Assembly (NCBI GenBank): GCA_003290465.1
Contig: CP030759.1
Coordinates: 1,889,144 to 1,953,143, forward strand
Length of the DNA: 64,000 nt
Origin: Candidatus Sumerlaea chitinivorans
GTDB taxonomy: Bacteria; Sumerlaeota; Sumerlaeia; Sumerlaeales; Sumerlaeaceae
Direction: 5' to 3'
Positions 53,057 to 62,970 of this stretch are shown here, piece after piece. The position numbers and the translations under genes are program-made. The stretch's first letter is position 1. Every line of letters starts with the position of its first letter. The notes under the pieces are model-generated. The model ran no database searches, was not told the origin of the DNA, and saw only the letters and a list, made by a program, of their open reading frames with translations.

Positions 53057-54322
53057 ATGGAACAAGTTCGCAAAATCGTCCTACCGAATGGCGTGCGCAT
53101 CGTCCTTGAGAGGATTCCGTACGTCCGCAGTGCGTCGGTGGGGATCTGGTTGGAAGTGGGAAGCCGGAACGAACACGAGCACGAGCACGGGCTGTCGCAC
53201 TTTATCGAGCACATGCTTTTCAAGGGCACGCGCCGCAAGGATGCTCTCGCCCTCTCGAACGAAATGAACGCTCTCGGCGGCAATTTCAACGCGTTCACCA
53301 CACAGGAAAACATCGTTATTTCGGCGAAGGTGATGGACGAGCATCTTTCGGCCGCGATTGATCTGCTGGCGGAGATCTATTTCGAGAGCACGTTCTTACC
53401 CGCAGAAATCGACCGCGAACGCAATGTGGTGCTCGAGGAAATCAAGATGTATAACGACACGCCAGACGAGCTGGTGCTCGACGTGTACCTCGACCACTTA
53501 TACGCGGAACACTCGTTGGGACGGCCGATTCTGGGCACTCCGGAACGGGTTGAGAACTTTACTCAGGCGGACATTCTGCGCTACATTGCTCGCGAATTCG
53601 CCCCTGACCGTATCGTGGTCGCGATTGCTGGGAATTTCGATCAGCGGCGCATCGAACCTCAGCTTCGGCGCATTTTCGAGCGACTCCATCCCAACGGCTG
53701 GGAGCGAAATCCCCTAGTGCCCCCCGCTCCAACTTACCGAAGCCACAACGTGGATCGAATGACCGAACAGGTGCATTTCTGCATGGGGACCGATGGGCCG
53801 CCACGCAATAGCGAGGACCGTTACGCGTTTGCAATTCTGAGCACCATCCTCGGTGGCGGAACCTCCTCGCGTATCTTTCAGGAAGTGCGCGAAAAACGGG
53901 GTCTCGCGTACTCAATTGGGACCTTTGATTGCTCATTCCGGGACGCTGGGTGCATCGCTGTGACGGGCGGGACGAGCCCGCGCAACATCCACAAGGTGAT
54001 TCACATTTGCCTCGAGCAGGTGAAGAAGCTCTACACGGAAGGGGTGACCACTGAAGAGGTCGAAAGCGCGCGTCAGCAGATCAAAAGCTCCATCATTCTT
54101 GGTATGGAGAATAGCTCGACGCGTATGGCGCGGTTAGCGGAGTGTGAGATTTTCTTTGGCGAATATCTGCCGGTGGATGATGTGATCGCGCGGCTCAATG
54201 CAATCACGCCCGAAGACGTTCAGGCGACGGCAGAGAAATATCTGAAAGATCGGCCGATCTCGTTTGCCTCCATTGGCCCTGAGAAGAAGTTCGAACCCTA
54301 TCTCGGAGGCATGACGTTCTAA
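53057..54322 (+). CDS. M16 zinc metallopeptidase (processing-peptidase-like)
   Basis: 421 residues. The inverted zinc motif HFIEH is at 48-52, with Glu128 exactly 76 residues on in RERNVVLEEIKMY. The matching C-terminal homologous half contains GTSSRIFQEVREKRGLAYSI. The size and sequence match the bacterial single-domain-pair group related to mitochondrial processing peptidase and PqqL/YmxG, which usually lacks a known substrate. No signal peptide is seen, so it is likely cytoplasmic. The start at 53057 matches the conserved family N-terminus (VRKIVLPNGVRIVLE); no strong Shine-Dalgarno is present. Confidence 0.92.
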   Translation: MEQVRKIVLPNGVRIVLERIPYVRSASVGIWLEVGSRNEHEHEHGLSHFIEHMLFKGTRRKDALALSNEMNALGGNFNAFTTQENIVISAKVMDEHLSAAIDLLAEIYFESTFLPAEIDRERNVVLEEIKMYNDTPDELVLDVYLDHLYAEHSLGRPILGTPERVENFTQADILRYIAREFAPDRIVVAIAGNFDQRRIEPQLRRIFERLHPNGWERNPLVPPAPTYRSHNVDRMTEQVHFCMGTDGPPRNSEDRYAFAILSTILGGGTSSRIFQEVREKRGLAYSIGTFDCSFRDAGCIAVTGGTSPRNIHKVIHICLEQVKKLYTEGVTTEEVESARQQIKSSIILGMENSSTRMARLAECEIFFGEYLPVDDVIARLNAITPEDVQATAEKYLKDRPISFASIGPEKKFEPYLGGMTF

Positions 54323-54605
54323 ACGTTTTGCATCTTTAGCCGTATCCCGAGTGGACTTTTTGCAGGTGCCCCCTGCAGGATTCTTGCCAGCCGCCCGCTG
54401 AGGAGTGATGAGAAAATACACACCTTTGCAGTATCCACGCACCTTGAAAGCTACCTGCCTTGCCTCCCACAAAAAACGCCAAGGGTGACAGCAAAAGTCT
54501 TGTGCTTGCCCCGCACGTTGCTGCAGTTGTGGATGTCAAAGCAGCTTTCATCTTGTGCGCCATTGGCTCAGGCAGAAAGCCTGCGAAATTAAAGGAGAGT
54601 TGAGC

Positions 54606-55997
54606 ATGCGTGTGACACTTTATGGCGCAGCGCGGACTGTGACGGGGTCTGCGTACCATGTGGAGACACAAACTGGCAGTGTTCTCGTGGATTTCGGGAT
54701 GGTGCAAGGCCACGACAAAGAGAACCACGCGAATGCCATACCACCGACGTTAGATTTAGATAAACTTGGGGCAGTGCTACTCACCCATGCGCATCTCGAC
54801 CATTGCGGTCGGCTACCTCTGCTCATCAAAGCTGGCTGGAAAGGGCCGATCTATGCTACTCCCGCCACGCGCGAGATGGCCTCTCTGATTCTTCATGATG
54901 CGGCAAAGGTTCAAGCGCAGGATTTGGAGCGCGAGAACCGTCGGCGCATGCGGGCTGGGGAAGAGCCTGTCGGCCCACTTTACACGCAGGACGATGTCGA
55001 CGCCACCATGGCGCTGTTTCGGACCGTGGAATATGACTCTCCTATTCCGATCCTGCCGGGGATAACTGCGAAGTGGGTGGAGGCTGGTCACATTTTGGGG
55101 TCCACAAGCATCGAGCTCACACTGGAGGAAAACGGTCGCCGACACGTCGCGATTTTCTCCGGCGATATTGGGCACTTGGGAGCACCCGTCCTGCGTGACC
55201 CCGTACGTTTTTGTGCCGCAGATTCAGTGTTTATGGAGTCCACCTATGGCGACCGTGACCACAAGAGCCTTGCCGAAACCTTGAAAGAAACCGAGGATAT
55301 TATTCGAGAGGCAGTGGCGAGGAAGGCCAAGATCCTTGTCCCTTCCTTTGCGGTGGGGCGCACGCAGCAGCTTATTTATCACCTTGCAGCGCTCTTTCGG
55401 GATGGGCGACTCCCCCAATTTCCAATTTACCTCGATAGCCCCATGGCACAGGAGGCCACGCGGATTTATTTGCGCCATCCCGAGCTGTACGATGAGGAAG
55501 CGATGGAACTGCATCGCACCGGACAACTCGAGCGTGATTTCTCGGCGGTACGCTTCTGCGCGACCGCCGACGAGTCGCGTGCGCTGAACAGCATGGAAGG
55601 CCCCATGTTGATTATGGCGGGGTCGGGAATGTGCACCGCTGGGCGAATCCTGCATCACCTGCGCAACAACCTTTGGAAGCCGAACACGTACGTTCTGATT
55701 GTTGGTTTTCAGGCACAAGGAACATTGGGAAGGCTGTTGGTGGAAGGCCGGCCTAAGGTGAAAATTTTTGGAGAAGAGATCGCAGTGAAGGCCTCCATTC
55801 ACACACTCAACGGGTTTAGCGCTCACGCTGGGCAATCGGAACTTCTGGCGTGGCTGGGTTGTGTCGCACACACGAAGCCGCAAGTGTATCTGACCCACGG
55901 CGAACCTCACGCTCAAGAGGCGCTGGCCGCCACTATCGAGCGCGCGTATGGGCTGACGCCGCAAATGCCTGAATACGGAATACCTATTGCCCTTTAG
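54606..55997 (+). CDS. Metallo-beta-lactamase/beta-CASP RNase
   Basis: 463 residues. The HxHxDH zinc motif reads THAHLDHCGRLP (His61, His63, Asp65, His66). VEAGHILGSTSIEL and FSGDIGHLGAPVLRD give the other ligands. The beta-CASP part has FMESTYGDRDH, PSFAVGRTQQLIYHL and GFSAHAGQSELLAWL. It matches the CPSF73/RNase-like bacterial group, probable RNA nucleases with endo- or exonuclease activity. AAAGGAGAG precedes ATG 54606; upstream codons to 54555 are unlikely. It is followed by a GC-rich hairpin at 56019-56041. Confidence 0.93.
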   Translation: MRVTLYGAARTVTGSAYHVETQTGSVLVDFGMVQGHDKENHANAIPPTLDLDKLGAVLLTHAHLDHCGRLPLLIKAGWKGPIYATPATREMASLILHDAAKVQAQDLERENRRRMRAGEEPVGPLYTQDDVDATMALFRTVEYDSPIPILPGITAKWVEAGHILGSTSIELTLEENGRRHVAIFSGDIGHLGAPVLRDPVRFCAADSVFMESTYGDRDHKSLAETLKETEDIIREAVARKAKILVPSFAVGRTQQLIYHLAALFRDGRLPQFPIYLDSPMAQEATRIYLRHPELYDEEAMELHRTGQLERDFSAVRFCATADESRALNSMEGPMLIMAGSGMCTAGRILHHLRNNLWKPNTYVLIVGFQAQGTLGRLLVEGRPKVKIFGEEIAVKASIHTLNGFSAHAGQSELLAWLGCVAHTKPQVYLTHGEPHAQEALAATIERAYGLTPQMPEYGIPIAL

Positions 55998-56018
55998 GGG
56001 TGCGTGAGAAAGCGAGGT

Positions 56019-56041
56019 GAGGCGGCGTTGACCGCCGCCTC
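56019..56041 (+). other. GC-rich hairpin after the beta-CASP RNase gene
   Basis: GAGGCGGCG and CGCCGCCTC form a perfect 9-base stem with a TTGAC loop, 22 bases after the RNase stop. No T-tract follows, so it may protect the 3' end or act as a rho-dependent stop rather than be an intrinsic terminator. Confidence 0.4.
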
Positions 56042-56245
56042 GTGCCAACAATTCCCTCGGTTGCCCCAAGCCTGCGTCCAAGCCTTGTGAAAAATCTCAC
56101 GAAGACGTTCGTTCACACTTGATTTGCGGGTTTTGCGGGCGCATGGGGAGAGTTGAAATGGTAGGAGTTGGGTCCAGAATCGTTGGGCTCGGGCCAAACG
56201 CTAAGCCCCCTACCCCTTAGAATGATGGATGGAAGGGCTCTCGCA

Positions 56246-57655
56246 ATGGACGCTGTCACCCTCAGTCGCTTGCAGTTTGCACTCACGGTGGCCTTTCACT
56301 ATATCTTTGTCCCCCTCTCAATCGGCTTAGGAGCCATTATGGTGATTGTGGAGGCGATGTACCTGAAGACGCGCTTAAAAGTTTACGAGAATATGGCGCG
56401 GTTCTGGACGCGCATCTTCGCAGTGACTTTTGCGATGGGAGTCGCCAGCGGCATCGTGATGGAGTTTCAGTTTGGAACCAATTGGGCAACCTATTCGCGA
56501 TTCGTAGGCGATGTGTTTGGATCGGCACTTGCTGCGGAGGGAATCTTTGCCTTTTTCCTCGAATCAGGCTTTCTGGCAGTGCTGGTGTTTGGCTGGGACC
56601 GTGTCTCACCGCGAGTGCACTTTTTTGCTACGCTCATGGTCTGCCTTGGCTCGATTTTCTCCGCGGTATGGATTATTGTCGCGAACTCATGGCAGCAGAC
56701 GCCGGCAGGGTTTCACATCGTTGAGCATATGGGGGAACAACGCGCGGAGATCACGAATTTCTGGGAAGTCGTCTTCAATCCCTCAAGCGTCAACCGCCTC
56801 ACCCACACGGTGATCGGGGCGTTCCTTCTTGGCGCGTTCTTCGTGATGAGTGTCTGTGCTTACTACATTTTGAAGAATCGTCATGTGGATGGTGCAAAAC
56901 GCTCGTTCACGATTGCTTTAGTTTTTGCCACGGTGATGGCCATTGCCCAGCTTCTCACGGGACATTCCAGCGCGCGGCAAGTAGCGTTTACGCAGCCGGC
57001 CAAACTTGCCGCCTTTGAGGGATTATTCAAAACGCCCGAGGGTGGCGCACCCTTGTATCTTTTCGGCCACCCCGATTCAGTTCGAGAAGAAGTGCGCTTT
57101 GGGGTGCAAATTCCCAAGGCACTGAGCATCCTCGTGCATGGAGATCCCAATAAACCGGTTACAGGGCTGGACAAGTTCAAACCTGAAGACCGTCCGCCGG
57201 TTGCCATCACTTTCCATAGCTACCACATCATGGTGGGGCTGGGGATGCTGTTCATCGCGGTGACACTCTATGCGTCGTTCCTACGTTGGCGCGGCACACT
57301 GTTTGAAAAGCGGTGGCTTATGTGGTTCTTTGTCTTCGCGGTGGCGCTTCCGTACATCGCGAACCAGCTTGGATGGATTGCCGCGGAAGTTGGACGTCAG
57401 CCTTGGGTTGTGTATGGGCTTTTGCGCACAGCCGATGCCGTTTCAAAGTCGGTAAGCGCCAGCGAGGTGGCGGCCTCGATCGTCATGTTCAGTGTCATCT
57501 ACATTTTGTTGTTCATCATCTGGATCTATGTGATGAACGACAAGATCCAGCACGGGCCGGACGAGGTTCCTGAGGCCCCTGAGAAAACAGAAGTAAAAGA
57601 ATTGCTCGGCACCGCAGCCGAGATCAAATCCCCTGCTTCGTTGGAGAATGCGTAA
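56246..57655 (+). CDS. cydA: Cytochrome bd ubiquinol oxidase subunit I
   Basis: 469 residues and about nine spans. His18 in [19 protein letters not shown] is the high-spin heme ligand. [13 protein letters not shown] carries the low-spin heme region, and [20 protein letters not shown] is the conserved quinol/heme segment. The Q-loop is short. It reduces oxygen to water with quinol and does not pump protons. GGAAGGG lies nine bases before ATG 56246; in-frame ATGs at 56222 and 56225 are less well placed. It overlaps no gene but is followed within two bases by cydB. Confidence 0.95.
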   Translation: MDAVTLSRLQFALTVAFHYIFVPLSIGLGAIMVIVEAMYLKTRLKVYENMARFWTRIFAVTFAMGVASGIVMEFQFGTNWATYSRFVGDVFGSALAAEGIFAFFLESGFLAVLVFGWDRVSPRVHFFATLMVCLGSIFSAVWIIVANSWQQTPAGFHIVEHMGEQRAEITNFWEVVFNPSSVNRLTHTVIGAFLLGAFFVMSVCAYYILKNRHVDGAKRSFTIALVFATVMAIAQLLTGHSSARQVAFTQPAKLAAFEGLFKTPEGGAPLYLFGHPDSVREEVRFGVQIPKALSILVHGDPNKPVTGLDKFKPEDRPPVAITFHSYHIMVGLGMLFIAVTLYASFLRWRGTLFEKRWLMWFFVFAVALPYIANQLGWIAAEVGRQPWVVYGLLRTADAVSKSVSASEVAASIVMFSVIYILLFIIWIYVMNDKIQHGPDEVPEAPEKTEVKELLGTAAEIKSPASLENA

Positions 57656-57656
57656 G

Positions 57657-58691
57657 ATGAACGAGACGGGTATGCTTGATCTGAACTTGTTGTGGTATTT
57701 CCTCGTCGGAGCACTATTGACAGGCTATGCGGTTTTGGATGGGTTCGATTTGGGGGTTGGGACCCTGCACCTGTTCGCGCGCACAGATCTTGAGCGACGC
57801 ATTCTAATGAACTCCATCGGCCCCGTATGGGATGGCAATGAAGTCTGGCTTGTCACAGCGGGAGGAGCGCTCTTTGCAGCATTTCCCAAAGCCTATGCGA
57901 CGGCGTTCTCAGGATTCTATCTGGCGTTTATGATTTTGCTCTGGGCGCTGATCTTCCGTGCAGTCGCATTGGAGTTCAGGAGCAAACGCCCCTCAAGAGT
58001 TTGGCGCAATGCATGGGATGTCGCCTTCTTTCTCGCAAGCACGGTCTCGTCGTTCCTCTTTGGGGTGGCAGTTGGAAATATGATGCAGGGCCTTCCCATT
58101 GGACCGGATGGAGAATACGCCGGCACGCTGATTGACCTGCTGACGCCGTATCCGATTCTGGTCGGGGTATTCAACGTCGCGATGTTCGCCATGCACGGGG
58201 CCATCTACCTTTACCTGAAAACCGAAGGCGAACTGCAGGAGCGGGTGCGCGGGTGGATTTGGCGAGCCTACGGCACCTTTTTGTTCCTCTACGTGCTCAC
58301 GACGATCGTCACCCTTATCCAAGTGCCCAATGCGACCCGGAATTTCCGCGACTTTCCGTGGGTTTGGGCCATCGTGATTCTCACGGTGCTTGCGATCGCG
58401 AATATCCCGCGAGCAGTCTACCACGGCTATCCAGTGCGAGCATTGATTAGCTCCGGGTGCGCCATGGCAGGGCTCATTTTCCTATTCGGAATCGCGTTAT
58501 TCCCCAACCTCATCATCTCGACGATTAGTCCGGAATACAACCTCACGGCCTACACGGCGGCTTCTTCGCAGAAGACACTGGGGATCATGGCAATTATGGC
58601 TGCGATTGGAATGCCTTTCGTGTTGGGTTATACCTCCATCATCTACTGGATTTTCCGGGGCAAAGTAAAACTCGACAAAATGAGTTACTAA
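57657..58691 (+). CDS. cydB: Cytochrome bd ubiquinol oxidase subunit II
   Basis: 344 residues with about eight spans. The N-terminal LVGALLTGYAVLDGFDLGVG and GPVWDGNEVWLVTAGGALFAAFP are CydB hallmarks; the second is split here as GPVWDGNEVWLVT and AGGALFAAFPKAYA. ATG 57657 has GGAG at ten bases; ATG 57648 overlaps the cydA stop but is too close to that site. No cydX-like small gene follows. Sixteen bases separate it from the reductase-HemQ-like fusion gene. Confidence 0.95.
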   Translation: MNETGMLDLNLLWYFLVGALLTGYAVLDGFDLGVGTLHLFARTDLERRILMNSIGPVWDGNEVWLVTAGGALFAAFPKAYATAFSGFYLAFMILLWALIFRAVALEFRSKRPSRVWRNAWDVAFFLASTVSSFLFGVAVGNMMQGLPIGPDGEYAGTLIDLLTPYPILVGVFNVAMFAMHGAIYLYLKTEGELQERVRGWIWRAYGTFLFLYVLTTIVTLIQVPNATRNFRDFPWVWAIVILTVLAIANIPRAVYHGYPVRALISSGCAMAGLIFLFGIALFPNLIISTISPEYNLTAYTAASSQKTLGIMAIMAAIGMPFVLGYTSIIYWIFRGKVKLDKMSY

Positions 58692-58707
58692 AAGGTGAAT
58701 TGCCAGC

Positions 58708-60597
58708 ATGACTCAACAACAAGGAATGGATCTCGGGACGGTCGCGCTCGGCACGTGGAGCGGCGGCCGCTTCATGCACTTTGGGGCTGACGTCGGCGAA
58801 GAGCGTTTCATTGGGCTTTTCCGAAAGGCGTACGATCTTGGAATCCGCACCTTTGTGACGGCCGACGTCTACGGCATGGGCGAGGCCGATCGGTTGCTGG
58901 GGCAAGCCCTTGCCGATCTGGGCCGTTCGAGCTACTGCCTCGTCGGGGCGGTGGGCCACGACTTCTATACGGGCTCACGGGCAGGCGAAAAGGGGTTTCC
59001 GCGCTTCACTGACCCCGAGCTTCGCGACGACACGCAGTATGCCTCCTATCTTCAGATGGCGACTGAGAAGGCGCTTCAGAGGCTGGGCACCGATTACTTC
59101 GACCTCCTTCTCCTACACAATCCCGACTGGCTAGGTTACTCTCACCCAAAGGTGTGGGAGGCGCTTGCCGACCTCATGGAATCCAAGGTGACCCGAATGC
59201 TTGGCATTGCACCGGGACCCGCGAATGGATTCACGCTCGATATCCTGAGCGCATTCGAGCGTTACTCGTCGCTGATTGATTGGGTCATGCTGATCCTCAA
59301 TCCCCTCGAGCCATGGCCAAGCAACCTCGTGCTACCTGCAGCTGAGCAACTGGGGGTGAAAGTTCTTGCGCGGGTCGTAGATCACGGCGGCCTTTTCCTT
59401 GATAGTCTGCGGCCCGGCGATCCGATCCCGCGCAATGACCATCGTGCCTTCCGCCCCCCAAACTGGATCGAAGCGGCACAACCGAAGCTGGAACGTATGC
59501 GGGAAATTGCGGAAGGCCACGGCATGACCCTTCTTCAGCTTGCATGCCAGTGGACCTTGGCACAACCGGCCGTAGCCTCGGTGGTTCCGACGTTGATTCA
59601 AGAACTCGCACCCCATGCAAAACCAATTGAGAGCTTACTGGAGGAACTGGCGGCCGTTCCGAAATGCCCCAAGTTGACAGCCACGGAAGTCGAGGAAATC
59701 TCGCGATTGGGCGACAACCGCGGCTGCATGCCCCTGAAGGGCGCTTCTTCGCAGTATTTGGGGCCGCCAAAGGCAGATCAGTGGCCACTTATGGAGCACC
59801 ACCGCGAAGCAGCCGAACGGTGGGGCATCGAGCCGGATCGTGATCTCTATTGTCCGCACGATCCGCGTGATGTTCGCGAGATCGGCGCCCCTCGCAACGG
59901 TGTCGTGCAAGCCATGGATCGGCGCTTGTACCTGCAGTTGCTGGCCTTTGGGGAGTGCGAGGACACCCCCGCGCTTGCGCATGAGTTGCGCGAGGTCTCG
60001 CGCGAGTTTACCGACCCGCCGCTCGAGTGGGTGCTCTATGAGGACCTCGCAGATCCCCAAGGCGTGGCACTTGTGCTCTTGGACGAAGATCCTCGGCGGC
60101 TGATGGAGCGACAACGTTACCTCTGTCGCGCCACCGCACTCGCGCACATGGTGCTGAAAGAAGACCTTGTGATGTTTGGACGAACGTACGCGACGGGGCG
60201 CGATCCAGACTTGAATGAAGTGCTCTTTGAGCGGCCGCGCAATTACCTCTTCAATCGCTCGTGGCCGTGGGCGGTGTGGTATCCTCTGCGGCGCAAACCC
60301 GAGTTCGAAAGGCTTCCGCGGGAAGAGCAGGTTCGGATTTTAATGGAGCACGCCTCGATGGGGCGCGTCTTCGGCGAATGCGATTATGCCCACGATGTTC
60401 GGCTGGCGTGCTATGGGATGGATCGCAACGACAATGAGTTTGTGGTGGGGCTCGTGGGGCCAGATCTTCACCGCCTCTCCCGCCTTGTGCAGGAAATGCG
60501 CAAGAGCCGTCAGACGAGCGAGTACATCCAATCCCTTGGGCCATTTCTCGTGGGATACGCGGTGGCACGCAGCACGGACCAAGCCAACGTCAAATAA
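58708..60597 (+). CDS. Aldo/keto reductase fused to a chlorite-dismutase/HemQ-like domain
   Basis: 629 residues in two domains. Residues 1-330 form an aldo/keto-reductase barrel with FVTADVYGMGEADRLLG (Asp53, Tyr55) and YFDLLLLHNPD (His137), but the position of the usual catalytic Lys (after SSYCLV) appears to be Ala81. A linker with PLKGASSQYLGPPKADQWPL follows. Residues ~380-629 match the chlorite dismutase superfamily: VWYPLRRKPEF, LMEHASMGRVFGE with probable heme-ligand His548, RNDNEFVVGLVGPDLHRL and LGPFLVGYAVA. It could bind or handle heme. It is 16 bases after cydB with AAAGGTGA upstream, so it is probably part of the cyd operon. Function of the fusion is unknown. Confidence 0.85.
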   Translation: MTQQQGMDLGTVALGTWSGGRFMHFGADVGEERFIGLFRKAYDLGIRTFVTADVYGMGEADRLLGQALADLGRSSYCLVGAVGHDFYTGSRAGEKGFPRFTDPELRDDTQYASYLQMATEKALQRLGTDYFDLLLLHNPDWLGYSHPKVWEALADLMESKVTRMLGIAPGPANGFTLDILSAFERYSSLIDWVMLILNPLEPWPSNLVLPAAEQLGVKVLARVVDHGGLFLDSLRPGDPIPRNDHRAFRPPNWIEAAQPKLERMREIAEGHGMTLLQLACQWTLAQPAVASVVPTLIQELAPHAKPIESLLEELAAVPKCPKLTATEVEEISRLGDNRGCMPLKGASSQYLGPPKADQWPLMEHHREAAERWGIEPDRDLYCPHDPRDVREIGAPRNGVVQAMDRRLYLQLLAFGECEDTPALAHELREVSREFTDPPLEWVLYEDLADPQGVALVLLDEDPRRLMERQRYLCRATALAHMVLKEDLVMFGRTYATGRDPDLNEVLFERPRNYLFNRSWPWAVWYPLRRKPEFERLPREEQVRILMEHASMGRVFGECDYAHDVRLACYGMDRNDNEFVVGLVGPDLHRLSRLVQEMRKSRQTSEYIQSLGPFLVGYAVARSTDQANVK

Positions 60598-60722
60598 TAT
60601 CCTCCGTTTGCTAAAGGTACAGATCCACTATCCGATTTACGGGGTTGCTCAGTGCAGCAGCAATTCAGCGAGCGTTGTGGTCAGACCTTAGTCTCAGCCA
60701 GAGAAAGCGAGGTTTCCTTAGA

Positions 60723-61220
60723 ATGAAAGCAGTCATTCAACGGGTACGCGAAGCAAGTGTGAGCGTTGACGGCAAGGTAGTGGGTGAAATCGGAGAGGGC
60801 CTCCTGGTGCTCGCGGGGATTGCCAGAGACGACACAGAGGCCACCCTGCGAAGTGTCGCATCGAAGATTGTCAACCTGCGGATTTTTGAAGACGAAGAAG
60901 GACGCATGAACCGCTCCTTGCTTGAAATCTGCGGCCAGTTGCTGGTGGTGAGCCAGTTCACGCTCATGGCAGATTGCCGACGGGGTCGCCGACCAAGCTT
61001 CACGGACGCAGCGCCGCCGGAAGTCGCGGCAGGCTTGTTCGAGCGGTTTGTCGAAATCCTGCGCGAACACCCCTGCAAGGTGGAGACCGGAGTTTTTCAG
61101 GCCATGATGGAAGTCCGGCTCAACAATTGGGGGCCGGTGACCATCATCTTAGATTCGGCGGATCTTTTGGCGCCGCGGCGGGGAAAACCTGAGCCGAGCG
61201 AGTTCGACAAAACTTCTTGA
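60723..61220 (+). CDS. dtd: D-aminoacyl-tRNA deacylase
   Basis: 165 residues. [20 protein letters not shown] is the family start, [21 protein letters not shown] carries the SQxxL catalytic-rescue motif, and [12 protein letters not shown] carries the Gly-Pro motif that recognises the D-amino acid. It frees tRNA from D-amino acids in the cytoplasm. ATG 60723 follows TTCCTTAGA, without a strong Shine-Dalgarno; the ORF extends 26 codons further upstream without homology. Confidence 0.95.
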   Translation: MKAVIQRVREASVSVDGKVVGEIGEGLLVLAGIARDDTEATLRSVASKIVNLRIFEDEEGRMNRSLLEICGQLLVVSQFTLMADCRRGRRPSFTDAAPPEVAAGLFERFVEILREHPCKVETGVFQAMMEVRLNNWGPVTIILDSADLLAPRRGKPEPSEFDKTS

Positions 61221-61285
61221 ACAACTGCCGGTGAGTCCATGTAGGCTCGATGCCCAGAGCGTGGCAACAAGGATGGCCAACAAAA

Positions 61286-62158
61286 ATGAAAATCTGGATT
61301 GACGGTCAGCTCTACGACAAACACGAGGCAAAGATCAGCGTCTTTGATCACTGCCTGCTTTACGGCGACGGGGTTTTCGAAGGAATCCGGATTTACAACG
61401 GATGCATTTATCGGCTTGAGCAACATTTGGACCGGCTATGGTCCTCGGCGAAATACATCAAACTTGCCATCCCTCTCTCACGCGAGGAGATGGTCGCCGC
61501 CATCGCTGAAACGGTGCGCGCAAATGGTCTGCGCGACGGATACATTCGCTTGGTTGTTACGCGCGGGGTGGGCGACCTCGGTTTGAATCCCAATTTGTGT
61601 CCGCGACCAACGGTATTTATCATCGCCGATCAGATCCGACTTTTCCCGCAGGAGCTTTATGAAAAGGGGATTCACGTGATTTCGGCGGCGGTGCAGCGTC
61701 AACCCGTGAGCGCGCTGAATCCAAGGGTGAAATCCTGCAATTACCTGAATAGCATCCTTGCACGGATCGAAGCCAACAATGCGGGAGCTCACGAAGCCCT
61801 GATTTTAGACTTGCGGGGATTCGTGGTCGAGGGAACGGCGGATAACGTCTTTGTGGTTCGTAATGGAGTCATCACTACGCCCCCGGTGTATCTGGGAGCC
61901 CTGCGGGGGATCACCCGCGACGCAGTGATTGAAATTGCTCAAGAAAAAGGCCTGCCCGTCCGGGAAGAACCCTTCACCCTCTACGAAGTTTACGATGCAG
62001 ATGAGCTATTCCTGACGGGAACAGCCGCAGAAGTGGTGCCGGTGGTGCAAGTGGATGGTCGCACGATTGGGTCGGGAAAACCCGGCCCTATTTACGCCTG
62101 TCTGCTGGAAGAATTTCGCAAGCGAGCCCCTCGAGACGGCTACCAAGTGTACGAATAA
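61286..62158 (+). CDS. ilvE: Branched-chain amino-acid aminotransferase
   Basis: 290 residues of fold-type IV PLP enzyme. KIWIDGQLYDKHEAKISVFD, LLYGDGVFEGIRIYNG, IRLVVTRGVGDLGLNP, Lys149 in NPRVKSCNYLNSILA and FLTGTAAEVVPV are all diagnostic. It makes leucine, isoleucine and valine from the keto acids, though D-amino-acid transaminase activity cannot be excluded. AAGGA is about 13 bases before the ATG. Convergent with the methyltransferase gene, 29 bases apart. Confidence 0.92.
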   Translation: MKIWIDGQLYDKHEAKISVFDHCLLYGDGVFEGIRIYNGCIYRLEQHLDRLWSSAKYIKLAIPLSREEMVAAIAETVRANGLRDGYIRLVVTRGVGDLGLNPNLCPRPTVFIIADQIRLFPQELYEKGIHVISAAVQRQPVSALNPRVKSCNYLNSILARIEANNAGAHEALILDLRGFVVEGTADNVFVVRNGVITTPPVYLGALRGITRDAVIEIAQEKGLPVREEPFTLYEVYDADELFLTGTAAEVVPVVQVDGRTIGSGKPGPIYACLLEEFRKRAPRDGYQVYE

Positions 62159-62187
62159 GCGCTGTCACTGGGCGTCGCCCCGCGTCC

Positions 62188-62970
62188 TCAGGCAGGTTTT
62201 CTTGCGATGCAGACGATGGATAGACCGCAGGGCATGGAATAGCGCCGGAGGAGGGGGGCTTCTGCGGACACAACCGCCCGAAGTAGTGCGTTGACCCATA
62301 CTGGCAATGGAAACTCATCGGTCTTGGGGGAGGCGGAAGGGCGCAAAAAGTGCTTCTTCAGTCGGCGATAGATCGCCGCGGGCCAATAAATACTCGCCAT
62401 CATGTAGGAGCACTTTTCAATCTCTAATCCGGCCCCTAAGACAAGTTGTCGGAATTCAGACTTTTCGTAGCGGCGAAAATGGTGAAGAGCCACATCGTGG
62501 TTGCTCCAAAGCCTTTTGTGCGCCGGCACGCTCATCAAGGCGTAACCGCCGGGGCGTAATACCCGATGGATTTCCCCCATGAGCTTGCGGTCGTCCTCAA
62601 CATGTTCAACGAGATCAAGTGCTGTGAGCAGATCCACGGAGTTGCTGCGCACGGGTAACCGTTGCACATCGGCGCGAGCCAAGTTGGGAAGGCGCCGTTC
62701 TCGGCAATAGGCAAGGGCCACTGGGGAAAAATCCAAACCGGCCACCCAGCCGTAAGCCTGCAGATCTTCCATTAGCATGCCGGTGCCGCAGCCGATATCG
62801 AGAATACGCAGGGCCGGGCGGGATGCCAGCGCTGCGTCGGCAGGCACCCGACACTTGGGTACAAGCTCAGCGAGCAGCGTTCGTATCATTTTTCTGCGCG
62901 CCTGGAACCACCAGTAGTTCTTCTCCAATGCGTGCATTTTGTGGTATTCTTCGATGTTCACGAGCAGCAA
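62188..62970 (-). CDS. Class I SAM-dependent methyltransferase
   Basis: 260 residues. The segment RILDIGCGTGMLMEDLQAYG is the SAM motif I loop, and VDLLTALDLVEHVEDDRKL with RVLRPGGYALMSVPAHKRLW gives motifs II and III. The start VNIEEYHKMHALEKNYWWFQ is shared by methyltransferases seen near polysaccharide and lipid biosynthesis genes. Substrate unknown, perhaps a sugar or lipid carrier. The C-terminal basic stretch KHFLRPSASPKTDEFPLP and hydrophobic helix may associate with the membrane. Confidence 0.85.
   Translation of the reverse strand: MLLVNIEEYHKMHALEKNYWWFQARRKMIRTLLAELVPKCRVPADAALASRPALRILDIGCGTGMLMEDLQAYGWVAGLDFSPVALAYCRERRLPNLARADVQRLPVRSNSVDLLTALDLVEHVEDDRKLMGEIHRVLRPGGYALMSVPAHKRLWSNHDVALHHFRRYEKSEFRQLVLGAGLEIEKCSYMMASIYWPAAIYRRLKKHFLRPSASPKTDEFPLPVWVNALLRAVVSAEAPLLRRYSMPCGLSIVCIARKPA

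Noticed and set aside
55224-56081. 285-codon minus-strand ORF inside the beta-CASP RNase
   Set aside because: Shadow of a well-conserved gene; no recognisable motif.
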